Source: Chitinophaga varians
Lineage (GTDB): Bacteria; Bacteroidota; Bacteroidia; Chitinophagales; Chitinophagaceae
DNA: 64,000 nucleotides
NCBI RefSeq assembly: GCF_012641275.1
Contig: NZ_JABAIA010000001.1
Coordinates: forward strand, 806,001-870,000
Reading direction: 5' to 3'
Part shown: positions 52,430 to 58,882 of the stretch, in pieces
How the letters are laid out: every line of letters begins with the position of its first letter
Position numbering within the stretch: the first letter of the stretch is position 1
Made by a program: the position numbers and the translations under genes
The notes under the pieces: model-generated
Seen by the model: the letters and a program-made list of their open reading frames with translations, nothing else
What the model was told of the DNA's origin: nothing
Database searches by the model: none

Positions 52430-52854
52430 CGGGAGCGTTCCAGGAATGCGTCCAGCCCGGTTCTGCCACTGCCGTACACCAGCAGGGTAAACAACATGAG
52501 GATATAATAGAGTGGAATTTCAAAGCCATTATCACCGGCCTCAAAGCCGTTGGCCCAATGTACAGTGATGATGGCCACCACCATACTGAACATCAGTGGC
52601 AGGGTGATATACCGCACCCAAAGGCCCAGTGTAAGCAGGACCACGCCTGCCGACTCAGTAATGGCCACCACATAGGCGCTGACATAAGGCGCCGGAATGT
52701 GCAGCTGGCCAAACCAGTCGCCGATACCATGAATATCCTGCCATTTCAATCGCGCAGGGTGGTAATAGCCATAAGCCAGCACCAGCCGGAGCAAAAGCAG
52801 CGGAATGTCCCGAAGCGCCGATAGCCGGCGTGCATAAGCAGCGTAAGCGCGCAT
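52426..52854 (-). CDS. DoxX-family membrane protein, last gene of the MNIO RiPP operon (BufD-like)
   Basis: The 142-residue protein has four hydrophobic helices and matches DoxX ('IPLLLLRLVLAYGYYHPARLKWQDIHGIGDWFGQL', 'SAGVVLLTLGLWVRY', 'LPLMFSMVVAIITVHWANGF'). A DoxX gene closes many bufferin-type operons and is thought to act in redox or membrane steps on the modified peptide. It starts 5 bp behind the DUF2063 gene, so it is translated from the same message. Confidence 0.88.
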   Translation of the reverse strand: MRAYAAYARRLSALRDIPLLLLRLVLAYGYYHPARLKWQDIHGIGDWFGQLHIPAPYVSAYVVAITESAGVVLLTLGLWVRYITLPLMFSMVVAIITVHWANGFEAGDNGFEIPLYYILMLFTLLVYGSGRTGLDAFLERSR

Positions 52855-52859
52855 GTTTT

Positions 52860-53609
52860 TCAGGGTTGAAAGCCCAACACAAACTGTTGGCGTTGCATGT
52901 CAGTTAAAAAAGCGATAGTATCATTTTCCAGTGTATCCGTTACCGTTATCCCAAGTTGTGGCGCATATTCCAGTATATCCTTCACCGTTATACCTGCCGC
53001 AAGTTGCTCTGTTACAAAAGCCAGCCACGGCGACAAGCCCGTAAACTGTACATGGCCGCTGACCGGCTCCCGGTGCAGCAACACAAACCAGGCGCCCTGC
53101 TCCTTTAAGAGCCGTGCGCGTTTGGCTTCCCGGTGAACGGGGTATTTGAAAGATAATAACCGGTACTCAGGGTTCAGTACCAGCGGGGTTTCCAGCCAGC
53201 TGCCGGCAGCAGTGAAAGCAGCGGGGGCAATATCTTCCATATTAAACACTTCAATCTCTGCCCATTCAAAAGCCAGCAGGTCGCTCAGATAAGGGATGTC
53301 GTACACTTCGTCCCAGTTATTCTCCACCGCATAGGTGTAAAACTCCAGGGGGAGCTTCCACACCTGGTTGGAAGTACAGGCATGATGGGCGAAAAAGTTC
53401 CGGACCATACGGTCCCATTTCCGCGCCGGGATATTGGCGCAGGTGACCGGATAGGCGCTTTCCATAGTATCTTTCACCATATGGAAGATAGCGTGGCGGT
53501 AGTGCGCCAGCCTGTCCGGGGCCACCCCGGGGATGGTCGTTCGCACACCGGTACGGAGATGTTGGGTAAACCGCTGCTGTAACCGGCGGCTGTCAGGCAA
53601 CGAGCTCAT
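52860..53609 (-). CDS. DUF2063 partner protein of the MNIO (BufC-like)
   Basis: The 249-residue protein has an N-terminal DUF2063 (putative DNA-binding/RiPP-partner) domain of about 95 residues ('LQQRFTQHLRTGVRTTIPG', 'LAHYRHAIFHMVKDTMESAYPVTC', 'WDRMVRNFFAHHACTSNQVWKLP') and a C-terminal beta-rich part. In known systems this protein binds the precursor leader and delivers it to the DUF692 enzyme. Its ATG overlaps the DUF692 stop by 17 bp, showing translational coupling. Confidence 0.88.
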   Translation of the reverse strand: MSSLPDSRRLQQRFTQHLRTGVRTTIPGVAPDRLAHYRHAIFHMVKDTMESAYPVTCANIPARKWDRMVRNFFAHHACTSNQVWKLPLEFYTYAVENNWDEVYDIPYLSDLLAFEWAEIEVFNMEDIAPAAFTAAGSWLETPLVLNPEYRLLSFKYPVHREAKRARLLKEQGAWFVLLHREPVSGHVQFTGLSPWLAFVTEQLAAGITVKDILEYAPQLGITVTDTLENDTIAFLTDMQRQQFVLGFQP

Positions 53610-54417
53610 GGTGTTTCCATTGTTGATGACAGATAGATTTTAATCGCGCCAGCTCTTCCTGCAGTTCCTGCATCTGCGGGATATTAAAATCACGCTCCAG
53701 CAACACCGGTACCGGCTTTATCTGCCGGATGGTCCATTCAAACAGTTCATATACCGGATCAGCAATCGGATGCCCGTGGGTATCAAGGATCATATCAGGA
53801 GATACCTGCTCATGCCCCGCCATATGGATATAGGCCACCTTGTCCAGCGGCAGCTGTGCAATGAAAGCCCTGGCATCGTACTGATGGTTGAAGGCGTTGA
53901 CATAAATGTTGTTCACGTCCAGCAACAGCTGGCAGCCGGAACGCCGCACCACTTCATTGATAAAGTCGGCTTCGCTCATCTCCGGTGCCACCGGCGTGTA
54001 GTAGGAAATGATTTCCATAGCCAGCGGCCGCTGCAGATAGTCCTGTACCTGTTGGATGCGGGAGGCCATATGCCGCGCGGCATCCATGCGGAAAGGCATG
54101 GGCAGCAGGTCGTACAGATGGGCGTTGTCACATTTGGAATAACTCAGGTGTTCAGAATAAATACGTACCTGATATTCTTCCAGGAAGGATTTCACGTAGC
54201 GGAGGAAATCTTTGTCCGGTTCTTCAGGGCTGCCGAGTGACAATGAAAGCCCGTGGCACAATACCGGGTACTTTTCCAACACACGGTGCAGCATTTTTTT
54301 CCAGTAACCGCCGATGTTCATCCAGTTCTCCGGCGCAAACTCAATAAAGTCGGGTGTGATCAGCTCTCCACTGATCATTTCTTCCGCAAATTCGCGGCGA
54401 AAGCCTAGTCCTACCAT
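53593..54417 (-). CDS. DUF692 multinuclear non-haem iron-dependent oxidase (MNIO, BufB-like)
   Basis: The start is MVGLGFRREFAEEM at 54417, with an AGGA box (gtaggacc) directly upstream; the frame is open further but without family similarity. The 274-residue TIM-barrel protein has the metal-binding residues expected for MNIOs: H55 (CHGLSLSLG), E89/H90 (YSEHLSY), D167/N169 (LLLDVNNIYVN), H198 and H202 (YIHMAGH), D212/H214 (DTHGHPI), E241 (LLERDFNIP). MNIOs oxidise Cys residues of short peptides to oxazolone-thioamide or thiooxazole groups that bind copper or other metals. The substrate here should be the Cys-rich product of the gene upstream. Confidence 0.92.
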   Translation of the reverse strand: MVGLGFRREFAEEMISGELITPDFIEFAPENWMNIGGYWKKMLHRVLEKYPVLCHGLSLSLGSPEEPDKDFLRYVKSFLEEYQVRIYSEHLSYSKCDNAHLYDLLPMPFRMDAARHMASRIQQVQDYLQRPLAMEIISYYTPVAPEMSEADFINEVVRRSGCQLLLDVNNIYVNAFNHQYDARAFIAQLPLDKVAYIHMAGHEQVSPDMILDTHGHPIADPVYELFEWTIRQIKPVPVLLERDFNIPQMQELQEELARLKSICHQQWKHHELVA

Positions 54418-54446
54418 GGTCCTACGTTTGTGATGACAGGTAAACA

Positions 54447-54478
54447 GAAAGGCCGGTACTGCTTTGTTCCGGCCTTTC
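54447..54478 (-). terminator. Hairpin between precursor and MNIO genes, likely attenuator
   Basis: The arms gaaaggccgg (54447-54456) and ccggcctttc (54469-54478) form a perfect 10-bp stem with a 12-nt loop, 12 bp behind the precursor stop and 30 bp in front of the MNIO start. The minus-strand continuation (tgtttacc) has only a short U-run, so partial termination is expected. This would make more precursor than enzyme mRNA, as in many RiPP operons. Confidence 0.65.
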
Positions 54479-54490
54479 CCCGGGGAAAGA

Positions 54491-54823
54491 TCAGCGACCG
54501 GATTTGGTCGAATCGGATTTGTGTTTGCCACCAGCTTTTTTGCCTTTTTTGGGGGCGCCTGCACATTTGCCTTCAGCGCATTTGCCCTGGGAACACTTGT
54601 GTTCTTTGGATTTGGCGGCAGAGGAGTCCTTGGAGCAGGCCAGCTCTACAGTGTTAACAGCCGAAGCGGTGCCGGTCAACACACTTCTGACAGCGGCGCC
54701 GGAACCCAGGCTGGTGTAGCTGGCCGGGTTGGCATTTGTTTGCAGGGCAGTCAGGCCCAGGATAGCACTGGCTACAAGAGAGCCGGAAAAGAGCACTTTT
54801 TTGCTGATTGATTTGTTTTCCAT
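54491..54823 (-). CDS. Cys-rich secreted RiPP precursor, bufferin/oxazolin-like (BufA-like)
   Basis: The start MENKSISKK at 54823 gives 110 residues; the frame continues upstream but without a signal peptide. There is a signal sequence (about 1-32, 'VLFSGSLVASAILGLTALQTNA'), a short conserved-looking region 'YTSLGSGAAVRSVL' (about 36-49, cf. the leader-like segment of HvfA/BufA peptides), and a tail with four Cys: C63, C77, C82, C87. The last three lie in CSQGKCAEGKCAG, two QGKC/EGKC units in register every five residues, followed by a Lys/Gly-rich end. EGKC repeats are the modified sites in known MNIO products. Role in copper or other metal binding is inferred. Confidence 0.85.
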   Translation of the reverse strand: MENKSISKKVLFSGSLVASAILGLTALQTNANPASYTSLGSGAAVRSVLTGTASAVNTVELACSKDSSAAKSKEHKCSQGKCAEGKCAGAPKKGKKAGGKHKSDSTKSGR

Positions 54824-54930
54824 TTTTCGTGAATTTTTAAAACTGAGTGAAAAAGTTGAAGGGATTAAAAACAACTGTAAACAAGCTTCCGTTATCCGAA
54901 AAGGGGGTGTGCTGTTAAAAAATGCCTGTG

Positions 54931-54950
54931 CCGGCCTGTACCATGGCCGG
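54931..54950. promoter_or_regulatory. Inverted repeat CCGGCC-N8-GGCCGG upstream of the MNIO operon
   Basis: The perfect 6-bp GC arms with an 8-nt spacer (tgtaccat) lie about 110 bp in front of the precursor start, in an otherwise AT-rich leader. It could be an operator of the RiPP operon. Confidence 0.35.
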
Positions 54951-55124
54951 TTCGTATAGCCTTGCCGTATAGATAAAGATGGTATGAATCGTGAAAAGTA
55001 CTCCTCAATTACTGCACCAGTTTTATGGGGACGTGCCACTTTTACGTTTGCCTGTAGAAAGCTTACGGAAAATTAAATGTTTTAGTTTTCCGGAGCAGGC
55101 AAATAATTGTTATCTAATTTATCC

Positions 55125-55132
55125 TATTTTTG
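55125..55132 (+). promoter_or_regulatory. Candidate promoter -7 element (TATTTTTG) of the orphan gene at 55166
   Basis: An exact TAnnTTTG match 33 bp in front of the start codon, with a TTG at 55107-55109 (15-bp spacer, slightly short). Confidence 0.45.
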
Positions 55133-55165
55133 GTCTGAACGCAATTGCGCGATTAAAAAAGGCCC

Positions 55166-55891
55166 ATGAAAGATAAGATGCCCCCTGTAACCTCTGTTTA
55201 TTTTATTGGTTTGCTGAAGGCTTACTTGCGCGGAACTAAAACTAAACAGGAAGTATTACAGGACCTGTACGGAGAAATAAACCTACAACCAGCCGACCTG
55301 GAGGGGTCAGGCGAAGATGTTACCCGCCTTTTACTGAGGACCGCGTCGGCCATGCACGAAGACTACTATCAGCAAATAGTGGGCGCGATTACACAGGCTA
55401 CCGACTCTACCCCTACCCGTGAAGGTGTCATCCACCAGCTGGAAGCGCTGCTGTCCGGCAACAGTACTCCCGAAGATCTCCTCCAATGGGCCACCTGGCA
55501 TAATGACCCGGGTGAAGACAATGGCGTCAGCTACTTCGACGACCTGGCAGTGGACTATTTCTGCACCCAGCTGCTGCCTAATCCGCCGGAACCACTTACC
55601 ACCGCGCATTATGCACAGGCACTGAAAATATTCCGGAACCCGCTTCATCACCAGCTGAAAGACAAAGTAGCGCTGGTGCTGCTGTTTGAAAAAGAAAGAC
55701 AACGGTTTCTTTTCTATGTAGGCGATTATATCCAGGGCCATACCGCTCCGGAACAACTGGACGTTTACCTGCTGAACAAATTCGGCATGGACCACTATTC
55801 TTTTCCGTATATGACGGCCCTCGCCAATATTATGTATGATCCGGCCAAACTGCCGGCACTGCTGAAAATGGCTGCCAACAGCCCTGAATAG
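55166..55891 (+). CDS. Orphan protein with three degenerate helical modules
   Basis: I do not recognise a family for this 241-residue cytoplasmic protein. It holds a degenerate module that appears three times: 'LKAYLRGTKTKQEVLQDL' (about 15-32), 'LEALLSGNSTPEDLLQWA' (about 90-107) and 'VGDYIQGHTAPEQLDVYL' (about 191-208). Each is a helix, then a G-x-x-(T/A)-x-(E/Q) turn, then a second helix, so it is probably an all-alpha repeat protein. It is divergent from the MNIO operon and convergent, with a 1-bp gap, to a Crp/Fnr gene. Confidence 0.7.
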   Translation: MKDKMPPVTSVYFIGLLKAYLRGTKTKQEVLQDLYGEINLQPADLEGSGEDVTRLLLRTASAMHEDYYQQIVGAITQATDSTPTREGVIHQLEALLSGNSTPEDLLQWATWHNDPGEDNGVSYFDDLAVDYFCTQLLPNPPEPLTTAHYAQALKIFRNPLHHQLKDKVALVLLFEKERQRFLFYVGDYIQGHTAPEQLDVYLLNKFGMDHYSFPYMTALANIMYDPAKLPALLKMAANSPE

Positions 55892-55892
55892 G

Positions 55893-56468
55893 TTATTTTT
55901 TCAGCACCGTGTTCCTGACACGGCTCAGCGATTCCCGGGAGGTGCCCAGGTAAGCGGCCACCTGGTGCTGCGGAATACGCTGCTCAAACCAGGCATAGGT
56001 ACGCAGAAACTCCTGATAACGCTCCTCCAGCGGCTTCTGCAGAAACAACACCCGGCGTTGCAGGGCTATAAACGCCTGCTGCATGATCAGGCGCCAATAA
56101 ATATTCATTTGAGGCAAATCAGCAAACAACCGCTCCTGGCTGTCCAGGTCCAGCTGTAATACCTCGCTGTCTTCCAGCGCATCGATATGGTATATGGAAG
56201 GGGTGCCGGTATGCATACTGTAGGGGTCCGAAATCCACCAGTCTTCAAAGGCAAACTGGATTACATGTTCCCGGCCTTCTTCATCTGTCTCGTATTGGCG
56301 CAGCGCGCCTTTTATCACAAAGTTTTCTGACCGGCACACTTCCCCTTCTTCCAGCAACATTTCTTTCCTGCGCAGCTTCCGGTGCCGGAAATAAGCAGGC
56401 AGCGAGGCTGTTTCCTCGTCCGACAGAACGATATGCCGGCTGAAATTATGAAGCAGTAACGGATGCAT
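55893..56468 (-). CDS. Crp/Fnr-family transcriptional regulator
   Basis: The ATG at 56468 gives 191 residues. There is a cNMP-binding-like domain (about 12-120, 'YFRHRKLRRKEMLLEEGEVCRSENFVIKGALRQYETDEEGREHVIQFAFEDWW') and a C-terminal HTH ('IPQHQVAAYLGTSRESLSRVRNTVLKK'). It differs from the other Crp/Fnr protein of the window in lacking the truncated barrel. It lies behind the SnoaL-like gene on the same strand, 51 bp away. Confidence 0.9.
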   Translation of the reverse strand: MHPLLLHNFSRHIVLSDEETASLPAYFRHRKLRRKEMLLEEGEVCRSENFVIKGALRQYETDEEGREHVIQFAFEDWWISDPYSMHTGTPSIYHIDALEDSEVLQLDLDSQERLFADLPQMNIYWRLIMQQAFIALQRRVLFLQKPLEERYQEFLRTYAWFEQRIPQHQVAAYLGTSRESLSRVRNTVLKK

Positions 56469-56519
56469 GGCCAATAAGCATTCATTACTGCATAGTTACA
56501 CTTTTTTAGCGTTCGCGCA

Positions 56520-57020
56520 TCAGGGCACAAAACCCAGCTGCCGCATCAGGGACAGCTCGTCGGTTACCCGCCAGTGTTCCACAATCCGGCCATGGACGAT
56601 TTTCTCGATATTGATCTGGTTCACCGCCATTTTTTTGCCGGTAGGTGGCAGCTGAAAAAGGCTGTCCTGCTGGGTGCCGGTCATCACCACCCGCGCTACC
56701 ACTATACTGTCGCTGGCTATAAGGTCTTTTATTTCAAAATGCAAATCAGGGAAAGCCCGCCGGAAAGCGGCGATGATGGGTTTTAGCCCGCCCGGTCCAC
56801 GTGGCGGGTCAGGCGTGCTGGGCGTGTGATTGATGTACTGCGGTGCCAGCAGGCTGTCCAGCGCTTCCAGCTTACCCTGGTCCCAGGCTTCGCCGAAATA
56901 ACGCCGCACGATGTTTTTGTTTTGTTCCGCTGATGAAGACGGGGAAGGGCTGCAGGCCGAAATGACCAGTGTCATACAGACTGCCGGTAATATCAGCCGG
57001 TGGAAAAAGTTGACAATCAT
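56520..57020 (-). CDS. SnoaL-like (ester cyclase family) lipoprotein
   Basis: The 166-residue protein has a lipobox (VISAC, about residue 23) and a SnoaL/NTF2-like domain ('NIVRRYFGEAWDQGKLEALDSLLAPQYINHTPS', 'IIAAFRRAFPDLHFEIKDLIASDSIVVARVVMTGT', 'VNQINIEKIVHGRIVEHWRVTDELSLMRQLG'). Polyketide cyclases share this fold, but secreted single-domain members have no known substrate. Confidence 0.87.
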   Translation of the reverse strand: MIVNFFHRLILPAVCMTLVISACSPSPSSSAEQNKNIVRRYFGEAWDQGKLEALDSLLAPQYINHTPSTPDPPRGPGGLKPIIAAFRRAFPDLHFEIKDLIASDSIVVARVVMTGTQQDSLFQLPPTGKKMAVNQINIEKIVHGRIVEHWRVTDELSLMRQLGFVP

Positions 57021-57091
57021 AAAAGGAATTTATGTCTGTCAAAGCTCCTTCCGGTACAACTGTCAAACAATGATATATGTTACCATTTTTC

Positions 57092-57208
57092 AATTACGAA
57101 TTACGAATTACGAATTACGAATTGAGGGCTGCCTGATAGAGCGGCTACTAAATAACCGTTCCATAAAACAGCCCTCAATTCGTAATTCGTAATTCGTAAT
57201 TCGTAATT
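57092..57208. repeat. Palindromic heptamer-repeat element, copy 1
   Basis: The arms are perfectly complementary over 40 bp (57092-57131 and 57169-57208). Each arm is four AATTACG heptamers plus AATTGAGGGCTG, with a 37-nt loop. The element ends 4 bp before the stop codon of the luxE-like gene (57212) and fills most of the gap to the SnoaL gene. Its loop is about 80 percent identical, in reverse orientation, to that of copy 3 at 62525. No open reading frame of its own is believable. Confidence 0.9.
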
Positions 57209-57211
57209 TCC

Positions 57212-58195
57212 CTAGCTGACCATCAGGCTGCAACCGCGCAGGGCTGAATTATCGAGGCGTCCCAGCACCTCAAAACGGCCATCGGCGTGTATTTTCCCGA
57301 TATCTTCGGTGGCAATGAACGCGCAGGAATAGATATTGGCCAGGTCAATGACGTTCATAACGCCGGAACCTTTGCCGGCGGAAAGCTGAAACGGGTCGTT
57401 CTCATCGCGCAGCAGTACTTTCATCCAGGCTGGGGTTTCAAAGTAGCCCTGGCCGCGGGAATATGCCTGCGACAGCAGCTCAGTCATGCCGTATTCCGCA
57501 TGTACTACGGTCACGCCTAACCTTTCTTTCAGGAAAGCATGTACTTCGTCGCGGGTCCACTCTTCCCGGCGGCCTTTCATGCCGCCTGTTTCCATAACGA
57601 TGGTATGCTGCAGCCGCAGGGTGTATTTCTCAGCAAAATCGAGCAGGCCGAAAGTAACGCCGATCAACAGCACTTTCTGTTGCCGCGCTTCCAGCCACTG
57701 TAGCTGCTGATGCAGCTTATCGTGCTCATACAGGTAAAAGCCGCTTTCTTCATGGCCGCTGCGGACGATCATCTCCTGCACCATACATACCAGCGAAGAG
57801 TGTTGCCGTTCCAGGTAGGAAGGCAGCAGTCCCACCACCACGTAGTCGGTCACCGGGCCATAGAACTGTTCAAAAGCCGTCATAAAGCTGCGGGTATATA
57901 CCGCAGCGTCTTTCACCAGATGCCGGCTGTTGACCGTCTGGGTAGTACCGCTGCTTTCAAATACCAGCTCCGGCTCAAACTGTCCGCACACCACCTGGTG
58001 CGACTTAAAAAACTGAATGGGCAGATAAGGTATCTTCAGGATACTGTCTACCTGGCGGGGCTGTATCCGCAGGGCATCGGTATAAGCCCTGTAAAGGGCA
58101 TTCTCCTGGTACTGATAGTTAAACAGCTCCAGGGCAGCGGTTTCCAGTTCATCTGGCTTCAGGGAAAATATATAATCGGGCGAAACTACGCGCAT
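57212..58195 (-). CDS. LuxE-like acyl-protein synthetase
   Basis: The 327-residue protein belongs to the LuxE / ANL-adenylating group: 'IPYLPIQFFKSHQVVCGQFEPELVFESSGTTQTVNSRHLV' with the SSGTT ATP motif (about 83-87), 'GLLPSYLERQHSSLVCMVQEMI', and 'VVHAEYGMTELLSQAYSRGQG' (acyl/AMP-binding EYGMTE, about 228-233). LuxE activates fatty acids for reduction to aldehyde. No luxC, luxD or luxAB partner is present, so the acyl acceptor is unknown. A TACCTTTG -7 box with a TTG 23 bp in front gives a convincing promoter. Confidence 0.87.
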   Translation of the reverse strand: MRVVSPDYIFSLKPDELETAALELFNYQYQENALYRAYTDALRIQPRQVDSILKIPYLPIQFFKSHQVVCGQFEPELVFESSGTTQTVNSRHLVKDAAVYTRSFMTAFEQFYGPVTDYVVVGLLPSYLERQHSSLVCMVQEMIVRSGHEESGFYLYEHDKLHQQLQWLEARQQKVLLIGVTFGLLDFAEKYTLRLQHTIVMETGGMKGRREEWTRDEVHAFLKERLGVTVVHAEYGMTELLSQAYSRGQGYFETPAWMKVLLRDENDPFQLSAGKGSGVMNVIDLANIYSCAFIATEDIGKIHADGRFEVLGRLDNSALRGCSLMVS

Positions 58196-58217
58196 GTATA
58201 TCGGTCTTTAAAGACCA

Positions 58218-58225
58218 CAAAGGTA
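58218..58225 (-). promoter_or_regulatory. Promoter of the luxE-like gene, -7 element TACCTTTG
   Basis: The minus strand reads TACCTTTG 23 bp in front of the start codon. A TTG lies 23 bp further upstream (58249-58251), which fits the TTG-N17-23-TAnnTTTG promoter of Bacteroidota. The leader would be only about 16 nt. Confidence 0.55.
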
Positions 58226-58342
58226 GGGAGAAGAATAAATTTAGCCAGCAAGTAACAAATGTTGGGAAAAAAACGTTTTTCGTTGGAGAGACAGAGATAA
58301 CCGAATATTTGTATATTTCCTAAATTAATGTAGGTTTGTTTT

Positions 58343-58792
58343 ATGAAGAAATTTCTCTATTTGCTCCTGGCCGCGGGTTTGCTCTATGCTTGTAAAAAAG
58401 ATAAGATCGGCTCCAAACCATTGCTATACTTTAAAAGCTATCAACCAGACAGCATCACCCCGGACACCAAACAGTTCATTCTCACCATGCGGGTAGAGGA
58501 CGGGGACGGAGATATTGAAGACAGCATTGCCGTTGGCATGCTCAAAGACAGCGAACAAGCCATCACCAAAGATACCATCTGGACATTCTTTAAAATGCCT
58601 AAAATCGGGCAAAACAGGGGCAACAGCGTAAAAGCGGATGTCATTATGCCTTTCGGGGAGATTGATTTTGCAGCTGCCTACAACCCCGCTCCCGGTGACA
58701 GTGCACACTATGTCGTTTTTCTGCGGGACAATTCCGGTAATATCAGCGACACCGTCGCCACACCAAAATTTCCGTTCCGCCGGAACAGATAA
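58343..58792 (+). CDS. Lipoprotein of unknown function, 149 aa
   Basis: It has a lipoprotein signal (lipobox LLYAC, Cys17, then KKDK) and a beta-rich mature part with an acidic calcium-like loop 'VEDGDGDIEDS' (about 51-61) and 'FLRDNSGNISDTV' near the end. I recognise it only as a common type of small Chitinophaga lipoprotein with one Ig/cadherin-like fold. A TAGGTTTG box sits too close to the ATG (58331-58338) to be its promoter. Confidence 0.75.
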   Translation: MKKFLYLLLAAGLLYACKKDKIGSKPLLYFKSYQPDSITPDTKQFILTMRVEDGDGDIEDSIAVGMLKDSEQAITKDTIWTFFKMPKIGQNRGNSVKADVIMPFGEIDFAAAYNPAPGDSAHYVVFLRDNSGNISDTVATPKFPFRRNR

Positions 58793-58822
58793 TCTTTCAA
58801 AAACATTACATTTACAACCACA

Positions 58823-58852
58823 GGGATTCCTTAAAAGGAATCCTTTATTTTT
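58823..58852 (+). terminator. Rho-independent terminator of the lipoprotein gene
   Basis: The stem ggattcc (58824-58830) / ggaatcc (58837-58843) with a 6-nt loop is followed by tttattttttg. It lies 31 bp behind the stop codon. Confidence 0.8.
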
Positions 58853-58882
58853 TGCAACAGATTTATCACTCATTTTCCGCAT

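Larger units (their letters stand above)
54824..55165. other. 342-bp divergent intergenic region (RiPP operon / orphan gene)
   Basis: The region holds the leaders of the MNIO operon (minus) and of the orphan gene at 55166 (plus). I see an inverted repeat at 54931-54950 and a plus-strand -7 element at 55125-55132. No TAnnTTTG element was found on the minus strand, so the RiPP operon may use an alternative sigma factor. No convincing small gene was found. Confidence 0.6.

Noticed and set aside
54991..55176. 61-codon GTG-started frame in front of the orphan gene
   Set aside because: It overlaps the promoter and start of the gene at 55166, has a rare start and shows no domain or signal.
57092..57208. 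CRISPR array reading of the heptamer repeats
   Set aside because: Units are 7 bp, arranged as an inverted pair around one loop, with no unique spacers and no cas genes.
58331..58338. TAGGTTTG promoter-like box before the lipoprotein gene at 58343
   Set aside because: A start site would fall at or after the ATG, so it cannot serve that gene unless a later start is used.
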